NCBI GenBank assembly: GCA_903864485.1
Contig: CAIPGD010000133.1
Location: 1-6,565, forward strand
DNA length: 6,565 nt
Origin: an uncultured bacterium
GTDB taxonomy: Bacteria > Pseudomonadota > Gammaproteobacteria > Burkholderiales > Burkholderiaceae_E
Direction: 5' to 3'
Shown: piece after piece, positions 1 through 4,838 of the stretch
How positions within the stretch are numbered: the stretch's first letter is position 1
Layout of the letters: each line of letters starts with the position of its first letter
Position numbers and translations under genes: made by a program
Notes under the pieces: generated by a model
What the model was told of the DNA's origin: nothing
Database searches by the model: none
The model's input: the letters and a program-made list of their open reading frames with translations, nothing else

Positions 1-291
1 GAGTTCAAGAAGATGGCTTTAAAACTTGGCATGAAGGGCCCAATGCGCAGTGCGGGTGCGGGCCCAGAACTGCTAGCCAAACTTGCAGAAATTGCGACGA
101 CCCTAGGCCCCTACCCTCACGGCAAACTAAAGGTCTCAGTCGTACGCCGCACCCGCGCACCCAGGCCTCGGGCGGTTTGCACCGAGTGTGGATTTACTGT
201 GCCGATGCTCAAAAAGTTTCTCGTAGTCGGACCACCGATTTGCCCGGTCGACAAGATTTCGATGACGGAACAAGGAGATTGGGAGGCCTGA
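1..291 (+). CDS. SprT-like zinc-ribbon protein, 3' part (start lies outside the window)
   Basis: The frame is already open at base 1 (E-F-K-K before the first Met at 13), so this is the last 96 residues of a longer gene. The layout fits the C-terminal half of SprT-like proteins: an EFKKMALKLG segment, then GPYPHGKL, then a zinc-ribbon part with CTEC (Cys60 and Cys63 of the visible part) and a later PICPVDK (Cys81). In the family this follows an HExxH metallopeptidase-like domain, which is upstream and not visible. Some members have a fourth Cys or His after the third Cys; here that place reads Pro-Val-Asp, so the zinc site may be incomplete. SprT-like genes of this kind are common on phages, plasmids and ICEs, which fits the window. 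A 59-base stretch (172-230) is repeated at 4775-4833. The family assignment rests on remembered motif order, without a search. Confidence 0.72.
   Translation, partial: EFKKMALKLGMKGPMRSAGAGPELLAKLAEIATTLGPYPHGKLKVSVVRRTRAPRPRAVCTECGFTVPMLKKFLVVGPPICPVDKISMTEQGDWEA
172..230 (+). repeat. Copy 1 of a 59-base SprT zinc-ribbon repeat (partner at 4775-4833)
   Basis: This segment codes for AVCTECGFTVPMLKKFLVVG and matches 4775-4833 in the same orientation at 56 of 59 positions. The three differences (tgt/tgc, act/acg, gta/gtg) all fall in third codon positions and keep the amino acid. Similarity fades on both sides; the next two codons (Gly, Pro) also agree only as synonyms. Confidence 0.9.
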
Positions 292-352
292 CTCGGCACA
301 AGTGGAATTGATAAGCTCGGGGGCGTTGTAAATTCATAACCAGAGATCTGAG

Positions 353-1147
353 ATGACGCCCTTTTCGGCTTTGCTAGCTGGCATGCACCAGGAAATCGAG
401 AGCCTCAGCCACAGCATCGTTCTGCCGCCCGATTGGTTGCAAGGTCGAACGGCCTATGGGGGCCTGTCGGCTGCGCTGTGCCTGGAAGCCACTCATCGCG
501 GCACTGAGAATCTGCCGCCATTACGCTCTGCACAATATTGTTTTGTGGGACCCGCAACCGGAAACCTGAATATCTCTGCCCAAATATTGCGCAAAGGCAA
601 ATCAACCACGCTTGTGGGATGCGATATGACGGGCGACAGTGGATTGGCAGTCAGATCGACACTGTGTTTTGGGGCGAGTAGGCCGTCGTCACACCACTAT
701 CAGTCACTTGTCATGCCACAGGTTGCGGGACCAGACGACTGCCCGAGCTATTTCAACTGGGCCGCGAGCCCAAGTTTCGCAAGGCATTTTGATGGTCGGC
801 TGGCGGCGGGCGCAATGCCCAGAACCACTGGAGCAAAGCCTGCGATGTCCGTTTGGCTGCGCCATCAAGATGTGGGTGATGATACGAGCATGGTGAGGTT
901 GCTTGCACTTGCCGACGCTCCACCTCCAGCGGCTTTAGTTCTGGCCACGGAGCCCATTCCGATCAGCACCTTGACCTGGTCCATTGACGTGCTCGAGGCA
1001 TATCCGTCCAATTTAACGGGTTGGTGGTTGGCTCAAACCACCTGCAACACATCGCGTGAGGGTTACTCAGCCCAAGAAACGGTTATTTGGAGTCCAGACG
1101 GCGCGCCGGTTTTGGTCGCCCGCCAGAACGTGGCTGTTTTTGGCTGA
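353..1147 (+). CDS. Acyl-CoA thioesterase, TesB-like double hotdog family
   Basis: A 264-residue protein that should hydrolyse acyl-CoA to free acid and CoA in the cytoplasm. The N-terminal hotdog half carries PDWLQGRTAYGG (residues 26-37), the signature of the thioesterase-like (4HBT_3) family, followed by LRSAQYCFVGPA (58-69) and an RKGKSTT segment (80-86). In the C-terminal half the TesB-type triad can be placed: Asp212 in SIDVL, Thr233 in CNTSREG and Gln258 in ARQNV. The length is normal for the family and no break is visible. The ATG at 353 is chosen because the hotdog domain begins shortly after it; the ribosome site is weak (a GAG-like stretch just upstream). It stands alone on +, 61 bases after the SprT-like gene and converging with the WYL regulator 22 bases on. 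The substrate cannot be told; acyl-CoA chemistry also appears in the synthetase remnant at 5486-5959, but the two are not in one operon. Confidence 0.82.
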   Translation: MTPFSALLAGMHQEIESLSHSIVLPPDWLQGRTAYGGLSAALCLEATHRGTENLPPLRSAQYCFVGPATGNLNISAQILRKGKSTTLVGCDMTGDSGLAVRSTLCFGASRPSSHHYQSLVMPQVAGPDDCPSYFNWAASPSFARHFDGRLAAGAMPRTTGAKPAMSVWLRHQDVGDDTSMVRLLALADAPPPAALVLATEPIPISTLTWSIDVLEAYPSNLTGWWLAQTTCNTSREGYSAQETVIWSPDGAPVLVARQNVAVFG

Positions 1148-1169
1148 GTTCCGTCGCCACTTAGCGGAG

Positions 1170-2138
1170 TTACCGTGGCGCATAGGCTTCCCGCATCTGA
1201 TCGATAGTCGCTGCGGCCTGCTCTCGCAAACCCGCTGGCTCGATCACCTCGACGTCAGTGCCGTGGCGCAGAATTTCCCCGATCAATTCCCGCGTGTCGG
1301 AATACGGCACCTGCAGCATCAGTGTCCCATCGGGTAAAACCGACGAGACTTGATCCGGGTGCCATTCCTCCTGGGCCACCCAGCGCGCGCGCCGGGCTGA
1401 GAATTTGAGCTTCGCGCGCCCCACCGGCGCACCCCCAAAAATCCCATAGCCGCGCCCGAAGGTTTCATGAATCTTGACGGGATCGACTTCCACCGCCCCA
1501 TCCGCTAGCAAGGTCGCTGACTCCATCGCATCGATTGAGAAACTGCGCAGATCATTTCGCAGGTGACACCACGCATCGACGTACCAGTTCGAGCGGTAGT
1601 ACACCAGACACTGGGGCGAAATCACCCGCTCGGTCACCTCCCCCGTCTGGCGACCGAAGTGACGAACCATGACACGGCAGCGCGTGAAATTGGCCTGCGA
1701 CACCGCATCGAACGCGTTGGATTCGAAGCGGCGCTTGCCCGTGTTCAGCACCGCCACCCGGCGCGACAACTCCAACGGATCGATGCCATGCCACTCGAGC
1801 AGCTCACCGAGTCGGTCCTGAAGGGGCTGCAGCCGATTACCCCAGAACCCGGGCTCGAGTTGCTCGAGCATCTGTTTGGTAGTTGCCAGCGCGAGTAGCT
1901 CGTTCTGACTGAACCACAGCCCCGGAAGCTCGGCCATTGAGCTATCGACTTCCATCCGGTAACCGCCTTCCTCGCGGTCGAACACAATGGGCATGCGCAT
2001 CTGATCGCGCAGCTTGGTCAGATCGCGCTTAAAAGTCGCCGGGGATATCTCAAGAAGTTCGAGCATCTCGGTGCGCGTGCGCACCCTGCCGCCAGCGAGC
2101 AGCGTTCGGTATCGGTAGAGGCGTACGGTTTCACTCAT
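1170..2138 (-). CDS. HTH-WYL transcriptional regulator (YafY type)
   Basis: A 322-residue regulator. Residues about 5-62 form a winged helix-turn-helix (RTRTEMLELLEISPATFKRDL, then an EGGYR wing); residues about 145-215 form the WYL domain, with the signature NWYVDAWCHLRNDLRSFSID at 184-203; residues about 240-315 fit the WCX C-terminal extension. WYL domains in this family are thought to sense a ligand, often a nucleotide or nucleic acid, and to control DNA binding. I start it at the ATG of MSETVRLYRY because the family usually begins just before the Y-R-Y-R helix; an in-frame ATG at 2153 is possible, and neither has a clear ribosome site. The gene is transcribed away from chpS, so the 2139-2359 gap holds divergent promoters, and it may control itself, the thioesterase or nearby genes. 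Its target is unknown. WYL proteins can regulate defence loci, but no defence effector is visible here. Confidence 0.88.
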   Translation of the reverse strand: MSETVRLYRYRTLLAGGRVRTRTEMLELLEISPATFKRDLTKLRDQMRMPIVFDREEGGYRMEVDSSMAELPGLWFSQNELLALATTKQMLEQLEPGFWGNRLQPLQDRLGELLEWHGIDPLELSRRVAVLNTGKRRFESNAFDAVSQANFTRCRVMVRHFGRQTGEVTERVISPQCLVYYRSNWYVDAWCHLRNDLRSFSIDAMESATLLADGAVEVDPVKIHETFGRGYGIFGGAPVGRAKLKFSARRARWVAQEEWHPDQVSSVLPDGTLMLQVPYSDTRELIGEILRHGTDVEVIEPAGLREQAAATIDQMREAYAPR

Positions 2139-2359
2139 AGCGCACAGGATCATTCTGAAAATCAAGCAGAACGATAGCGCAGCAAAAGCTCACCAGGCGA
2201 GCCTTACCCAGATTGGGGCAATCGGGTTGTCGTTCCACGCAGCATCATCAGGGTCGCTGGGGCTGCTTCGTTGAATCCGCCGCCAAACGGTGCTTGACTG
2301 ACCTCACCAGAACAACTAACGTCACTGAAACGTTCAACACTGCTAAACATTCATTCACC
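2139..2359. promoter_or_regulatory. Divergent intergenic region between the WYL gene and chpS
   Basis: These 221 bases separate two divergent genes and should hold both promoters. On + a candidate -35 TTGACT lies at 2294-2299, with a poor -10 TAACGT 17 bases on (2317-2322). It overlaps an inverted repeat AACGTcactgaaACGTT at 2318-2334, a plausible operator for the ChpS-ChpB complex. No convincing -35/-10 pair was found for the WYL gene on -. No credible gene lies in the gap; the open frame running from 2213 into chpS has no protein-like character before the chpS start. Confidence 0.35.
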
Positions 2360-2611
2360 ATGGAAGTTGTTCTAAAAAAGTACGGCAACAGCACCGTGGT
2401 CGTTCTTCCGCCTGGTGTGCTCAGAAATCTGGGCCTTTCTGCAGGCGAGGCAATGACGTTAGACACGAACGACCAAGGTCAGATTGTTCTGGCCCCCAAA
2501 CGTAAATATGTGCTGGCCGATCTCATTGCAAAATGCGATCTTGCAGCGCCTCCACCTGCCGACCTCGCGCTCTGGGATCTTGCCAAGCCGGTCGGGCAAG
2601 AGGTTTGGTGA
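2360..2611 (+). CDS. chpS: ChpS/MazE-type antitoxin, AbrB-fold
   Basis: An 83-residue antitoxin. Residues 3-46 form a SpoVT/AbrB swapped-hairpin DNA-binding domain (LKKYGNSTVVVLPPGVLRNLGLSAGE). The C-terminal arm (KRKYVLADLIAKCD to QEVW) resembles E. coli ChpS, including the Tyr-x-Leu-x-x-Leu-x-x-x-Cys-Asp stretch and a final charged-aromatic end. It should bind and block the ChpB ribonuclease and repress its own operon. The ATG at 2360 is chosen because the AbrB fold starts at the second residue; the frame is open further up, but that part has no family character. There is no strong ribosome site in front. Its TGA overlaps the toxin ATG as TGATG, so the two are translationally coupled. The region upstream holds a possible operator repeat at 2318-2334. 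The gene appears intact. Confidence 0.88.
   Translation: MEVVLKKYGNSTVVVLPPGVLRNLGLSAGEAMTLDTNDQGQIVLAPKRKYVLADLIAKCDLAAPPPADLALWDLAKPVGQEVW
2599..2603 (+). promoter_or_regulatory. Ribosome binding site of chpB inside chpS
   Basis: AGAGG lies seven bases before the ATG at 2611. It supports starting the toxin at the TGATG overlap rather than at the earlier in-frame ATG at 2533, which lies within chpS. Confidence 0.6.
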
Positions 2612-2952
2612 TGGCGGTTTTCGATCGGGGCGACGTTGTGAGCGTGCCGCTCGACCCGGCGGTCGGTCATGAGCAAAAGGGAACGCGGCCCGCTCTGGTC
2701 CTCACCACGAAAGATTTCAACAAACTCGGTGATGTCCTCGTCGCTCCGATCACCCAAGGTGGAGACTTCTCCCGCTACGCGGGCTTTGCCGTGAGTCTGA
2801 CAGGCGCCGGGTGCAAAACGCAGGGCGTCGCACTCATCAACAAAATCCGAATGCTCGATCTGTCGGCCCGCAAGGCTCGCAAAATCGAACGAGTTCCCCA
2901 GGCGGTCCTGGACGATGCGCTCGGGCGACTCACTGCACTGCTCGACGGCTAA
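2611..2952 (+). CDS. chpB: ChpB/MazF/PemK-type mRNA interferase toxin
   Basis: A 113-residue toxin, normal length for the family. It should be a sequence-specific endoribonuclease cutting mRNA when free of ChpS. It matches the E. coli ChpB pattern closely: FDRGDVVSV at 4-12, GHEQKGTRPALVL at 19-31, VAPITQGG at 44-51, FSRYAGF at 53-59 and NKIRMLDL at 77-84. Arg26 and Thr48 sit where MazF-fold enzymes keep their catalytic Arg and Thr, so the enzyme is probably active. The start is fixed by the one-base overlap with the chpS stop and by AGAGG seven bases upstream. It forms an intact two-gene operon with chpS. In the same frame beyond its stop the sequence stays open for 40 more codons (2953-3075), which looks like leftover sequence and not a longer toxin, since the protein already ends at the normal place. 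Confidence 0.92.
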   Translation: MAVFDRGDVVSVPLDPAVGHEQKGTRPALVLTTKDFNKLGDVLVAPITQGGDFSRYAGFAVSLTGAGCKTQGVALINKIRMLDLSARKARKIERVPQAVLDDALGRLTALLDG

Positions 2953-3075
2953 AAAGACCAAGCACGTATCTGCAAAGAAGCCCAAGTCAACGAAACCATC
3001 GACGACGATATCGTGATCGGGCGTCTTCAGAGCGAACTTGATAGCGCCCGAACCAAGCAAGCCCAAAGCCGCTAG
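2953..3075 (+). pseudogene. Open stretch after chpB, possibly the tail of a lost antitoxin gene
   Basis: After the chpB stop the same frame runs for 40 codons to a TAG at 3073-3075. It has no good start codon (the only candidate is a GTG late in the stretch) and a charged, helical-looking end (IGRLQSELDSARTKQAQSR). It sits directly in front of the ParE remnant, where the partner antitoxin of a ParE toxin would be expected. I do not recognise the family, so calling it an antitoxin tail is inference from position only; it may be non-coding. Confidence 0.25.
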
Positions 3076-3085
3076 TGATTCGCGG

Positions 3086-3199
3086 TTGGCCTTTCACGTT
3101 CAGTTCACCCGAGCAGCGCAGGAAGACCTCGAACGGCTATCTGGCTTCTTTATCGAGCGGGAACTGGCAAGCGCGACTGGCGACCTCGACATCGCCTGA
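3086..3199 (+). pseudogene. ParE/RelE-type toxin, N-terminal remnant
   Basis: A 37-codon frame beginning at TTG 3086 reads AFHVQFTRAAQEDLERLSGFF followed by IERELASATGDLDIA and a stop. This is the usual opening of ParE-family gyrase toxins: a first beta strand, then the TRAAQEDLERL helix. Complete toxins are about 95-105 residues, so the central and C-terminal strands, including the active surface, are missing. The bases that follow (3200-3260) do not continue the toxin convincingly in any frame; one frame reads NVLLLALRVGH and then stops, which could be a scrambled tail, but this is weak. Its antitoxin is not recognisable upstream. The remnant lies between the intact chpSB operon and the promoter of the next toxin-antitoxin locus. 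It should be inactive. Confidence 0.6.
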
Positions 3200-3259
3200 C
3201 CCAAATGCGATCACAAGTTCACGCAGAAACGTGCTGTTGCTGGCCTTACGGGTAGGTCA

Positions 3260-3288
3260 TTGACAGAGTGTATCCCATTTGGTACACC
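3260..3288 (+). promoter_or_regulatory. Promoter and operator of the damaged toxin / orphan antitoxin locus
   Basis: A perfect -35 TTGACA lies at 3260-3265. With 17 bases of spacing the -10 would be TACACC (3283-3288), which is weak. The inverted repeat GTGTAtcccatttggTACAC at 3268-3287 pairs at 7 of 10 positions and fills the spacer, the normal position for autorepression by the antitoxin. The toxin ATG follows at 3295. Confidence 0.5.
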
Positions 3289-3294
3289 TACCGG

Positions 3295-3463
3295 ATGAAA
3301 GCGGTCTTCACCACTAAAGTGTTCGACGAGTGGTTCGAGGCGCTGCGCGATAAACAGGCCGCACGGCGGATTCAGGCTCGCATTGCTCGCAGGTGGCGAC
3401 AAATCAACACAAGACAAGGACATCAGGATGGCCCTGGGCCTTGCACAACAACTCAAGGAATGA
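3295..3463 (+). pseudogene. RelE/HigB-type addiction toxin with an internal frameshifting deletion
   Basis: The first 33 codons from ATG 3295 read MKAVFTTKVFDEWFEALRDK and on to RIQARIARR, the standard opening of the small addiction-module killer toxins of the RelE/HigB superfamily. From 3386 a different frame reads LAGGDKSTQDKDIRMALGLAQ and ends LKE at TGA 3461-3463, the standard ending of the same family. The middle, roughly 40 residues judging from a usual length near 100, is missing and the frame does not match across the join. The join lies on TGCTCGCAGG (3384-3393), which can be read both as the end of IARR in the first frame and as LLAGG in the second. A slip between two copies of that word would give exactly this product. 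The start frame continues through the join to a stop at 3498, inside the antitoxin gene. The toxin should be dead; its antitoxin follows three bases after the old stop. Confidence 0.82.
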
Positions 3464-3466
3464 CGA

Positions 3467-3763
3467 ATGAGCGGCCTCACCCTTCGCAAATGGGATAGCG
3501 CCCAGCACCTCAAGACTGAAGAAGACATGGCGCAGTACCTGGAAGCCTGCCTGCAGGAAGCTGGTGACGATGCTGCATTCATCGCCAGGGCCCTAGGGAA
3601 TATTGCCCGTGCCAAGGGCATGTCTCAACTCTCGCGCGATACGGGCCTGGGCCGTGAGAGCCTCTATAAAGCCCTGTCTGGCGAAGGCAACCCAAGTTTT
3701 TCAACCATTCTGAAAGTGACGACAGCCTTAGGCATTCGCCTTCACGCACAGAGCGCCAACTAA
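3467..3763 (+). CDS. Orphan addiction-module antitoxin, HTH (HigA-like)
   Basis: A 98-residue antitoxin of the type annotated as putative addiction module antidote protein. Residues 1-45 (LRKWDSAQHLKTEEDMAQYLEACL, then DDAAFIARALGNIARAKGMSQL) precede a helix-turn-helix at about 45-85, with SRDTGLGRESLYKALSGEGNPSFSTILKV, the family hallmark. It should bind the operator at 3268-3287 and repress the locus. The start at ATG 3467 is supported by AAGGA at 3455-3459, seven bases upstream and inside the end of the old toxin gene. The gene looks fully intact although its toxin partner is destroyed, so it is now an orphan. It could persist passively, act as a repressor, or neutralise a related toxin elsewhere in the genome; the sequence does not decide. 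The next fragment begins directly after its stop. Confidence 0.87.
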   Translation: MSGLTLRKWDSAQHLKTEEDMAQYLEACLQEAGDDAAFIARALGNIARAKGMSQLSRDTGLGRESLYKALSGEGNPSFSTILKVTTALGIRLHAQSAN

Positions 3764-3765
3764 CT

Positions 3766-3900
3766 CGAGTCACACTGCGGGCCTGGCAGTGGTGGGAGGC
3801 AGGGCAGCGCCGGATGCCTGTGGCCAACTGGGAACTGTTACTCATTAAGGCAGGGTTACACCCCGACTACACTGCGTGCCAAAACCAGCAAAAAGCCTAG
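3766..3900 (+). pseudogene. C-terminal remnant of an ICE/plasmid-type HTH protein
   Basis: In one frame, starting in the bases just after the antitoxin stop, the sequence reads RVTLRAWQWWEAGQRRMPVANW followed by ELLLIKAGLHPDY, ending at TAG 3898-3900. The run W-Q-x-W-E-A-G-x-R-x-M-P-x-x-x-W-E-L is the conserved end of small XRE-like proteins common on integrative elements, plasmids and phages. The N-terminal helices that should come before it are absent and there is no start codon. I read it as a truncated leftover joined to the end of the antitoxin gene, recalled from the motif and not searched. Confidence 0.5.
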
Positions 3901-3905
3901 GGGCC

Positions 3906-3949
3906 GCTGGTAGAGGTCGTAACGCGCCCGATCGCGCGCTCGGACCAGC
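3906..3949. repeat. Imperfect 44-base inverted repeat (bulged hairpin)
   Basis: The outer arms GCTGGT (3906-3911) and ACCAGC (3944-3949) pair perfectly. Inside them GAG (3913-3915) pairs with CTC (3939-3941), and GCGC (3924-3927) with GCGC (3934-3937) around CCGATC. There is no T-run on either strand, so it is not a standard intrinsic terminator. It lies 31 bases beyond the higA stop and just after the HTH remnant. It may be a structured 3' end for higBA or a recombination relic. Confidence 0.4.
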
Positions 3950-3980
3950 AGGGGCGAACCTTAGCCGCTCCTTAGTCGCT

Positions 3981-4358
3981 TCAGGCGGCGATCGAGTCTG
4001 ACTCTCGAATGAGGATTTCGGCAGGGATTTTCAGGCCGTCGCTGAGTCGCCTGATCATACTGAGCGACAGAGAACGCCTGCGGGCGAGAACTTCGTAGAC
4101 TCGATTGAGCGGCCCAATGTACGGCACAAGATCTTTGACGGTCAGACCAGACTGGTCCATCCGAAATTTAATGGCGTCGATGGGATCAGGAGGATCGATT
4201 GGGTAGTGCCTGGCCTCATAGGCCTGAACGAGCGTTCCAAGCACTTCGAGTCGCTCTCCTGGGGGGGAATCCATCGAGGGATCGAGATCGATTAGCCTCG
4301 ACACTTCTTGCAGGGCAGCCAGGTAATCGGCTTCCGTTCGAATCGCTCTCACTTCCAT
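3981..4358 (-). CDS. higA: HigA antitoxin
   Basis: A 125-residue antitoxin. The N-terminal half (TEADYLAALQEVSRLIDLDP, then GERLEVLGTLVQAYEARHYPI) is the typical HigA leader, ending in DPPDPIDAIKFRMDQ. A helix-turn-helix follows at about 70-115 (GLTVKDLVPYIGPLNRVYEVL, then RRRSLSLSMIRRLSDGLKIP). It should neutralise HigB and bind the operator upstream of higB. The ATG at 4358 lies two bases after the higB stop and has an excellent ribosome site, AAGGAG at 4366-4371 with seven bases of spacing, located inside the last codons of higB. Toxin-first order is the hallmark of hig operons. The gene looks complete and intact. It is on the opposite strand to the other toxin-antitoxin genes in the window. 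Confidence 0.9.
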   Translation of the reverse strand: MEVRAIRTEADYLAALQEVSRLIDLDPSMDSPPGERLEVLGTLVQAYEARHYPIDPPDPIDAIKFRMDQSGLTVKDLVPYIGPLNRVYEVLARRRSLSLSMIRRLSDGLKIPAEILIRESDSIAA

Positions 4359-4360
4359 GG

Positions 4361-4678
4361 TCAGACTCCTTTGAACTGGTCAACGGTTGTGACATCGATT
4401 TTGTCGTAGTCGGCGTGGGTTCCGACGAATTTCACGTAGACGTACTGCATCCTGTAAGCAATTGCTACGATAAGTCTGTAGTCGTTGCCTTTTATATTAA
4501 AAACGACGCGGTTGTTTGCAACGATGCTTGCGCTCGAATAGTGATCTTTCACATCCTGCGGACACGCCCACCGCGCCAATTTAGCCTCTGCCAGCCAAGC
4601 CTTCAGAGGCCCCTCAGCGTCACCGCGATTAGGTTGTTCCCAGTACGATTCCAGATTGCGTAGCGCAACGATTTGCAT
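4361..4678 (-). CDS. higB: HigB toxin, ribosome-dependent mRNA interferase
   Basis: A 105-residue toxin of the HigB_toxin family, related to RelE. It should cut mRNA on translating ribosomes when HigA is lost. The family marks are clear: LKAWLAEAKLARWACPQDVK at 25-44, SSASIVANNRVVFNIKGNDYR at 48-68, a hydrophobic strand LIVAIAYR at 69-76, and VKFVGTHADYDKID at 82-95. The length is normal and no catalytic region is missing. The ATG at 4678 is chosen because the family starts with M-x-I/V at this distance from the first helix, and because a TATACT -10 box ends only six bases upstream, which leaves almost no 5' leader and no ribosome site. It is the first gene of an intact two-gene operon with higA. 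Confidence 0.92.
   Translation of the reverse strand: MQIVALRNLESYWEQPNRGDAEGPLKAWLAEAKLARWACPQDVKDHYSSASIVANNRVVFNIKGNDYRLIVAIAYRMQYVYVKFVGTHADYDKIDVTTVDQFKGV
4366..4371 (-). promoter_or_regulatory. Ribosome binding site of higA
   Basis: AAGGAG on the minus strand, seven bases before the higA ATG. It is a much better site than anything in front of higB, so antitoxin would be made in excess of toxin from the shared mRNA. Confidence 0.75.
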
Positions 4679-4684
4679 GGCCGA

Positions 4685-4717
4685 AGTATAGTCCCAAAAC
4701 GGTACTCGAGATACCGT
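4685..4717 (-). promoter_or_regulatory. higBA promoter and operator
   Basis: On the minus strand TATACT (4690 down to 4685) is a near-consensus -10 box. The -35 is poor in all spacings of 16-18 bases. Directly upstream is a perfect inverted repeat, ACGGTActcgagaTACCGT, at 4699-4717, placed across the spacer and -35 zone where a bound HigA would block RNA polymerase. From the -10 position transcription should begin at or within a base or two of the higB ATG. Confidence 0.6.
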
Positions 4718-4771
4718 CCTAATGCTTACACAGGCTCATCCTGCGAGCGTAGAGCCCCTCACAGTCGGGCG

Positions 4772-4838
4772 CGAGCGGTTTGCACCGAGTGCGGATTTAC
4801 GGTGCCGATGCTCAAAAAGTTTCTCGTGGTCGGGCCGC
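4772..4838 (+). pseudogene. SprT-like zinc-ribbon fragment
   Basis: The frame RARAVCTECGFTVPMLKKFL, then VVGP, reproduces the zinc-ribbon part of the gene at the window start. On the left, similarity stops within a few codons before RAV; on the right it stops after the GP codons, before the third zinc Cys would come. There is no start codon or peptidase part, so it cannot make a working protein. The three base changes against copy 1 in the 59-base core are all silent, which implies the source was a functional homologue under protein-level selection and not a copy decaying in place. Its reverse strand supplies the stop and last codons of the GntR gene. Confidence 0.8.
4775..4833 (+). repeat. 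Copy 2 of the 59-base SprT zinc-ribbon repeat
   Basis: Direct repeat of 172-230, 56 of 59 bases identical by hand alignment, about 4.6 kb away in the same orientation. Confidence 0.9.

Noticed and set aside
1170..2138. WYL regulator as part of a phage defence system with its neighbours.
   Set aside because: No nuclease, helicase, cyclase or other effector is next to it; the neighbours are a thioesterase and a standard ChpSB pair.
2213..2359. N-terminal extension of the ChpS frame back to 2213.
   Set aside because: The AbrB fold begins right after the ATG at 2360, and the upstream translation shows no protein-like pattern and covers the promoter region.
2479..3066. A 195-codon open frame on - opposite chpB.
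   Set aside because: It lies antisense to a well-recognised chpS/chpB pair, has no family character, and reflects the high-GC codon pattern of chpB.
2953..3980. Integron cassette array with attC sites, suggested by tandem toxin-antitoxin genes.
   Set aside because: No pairs of core sites of the GTTRRRY/RYYYAAC type were found at the gene borders, and higBA is in the opposite orientation. The 3906-3949 hairpin does not carry these cores.
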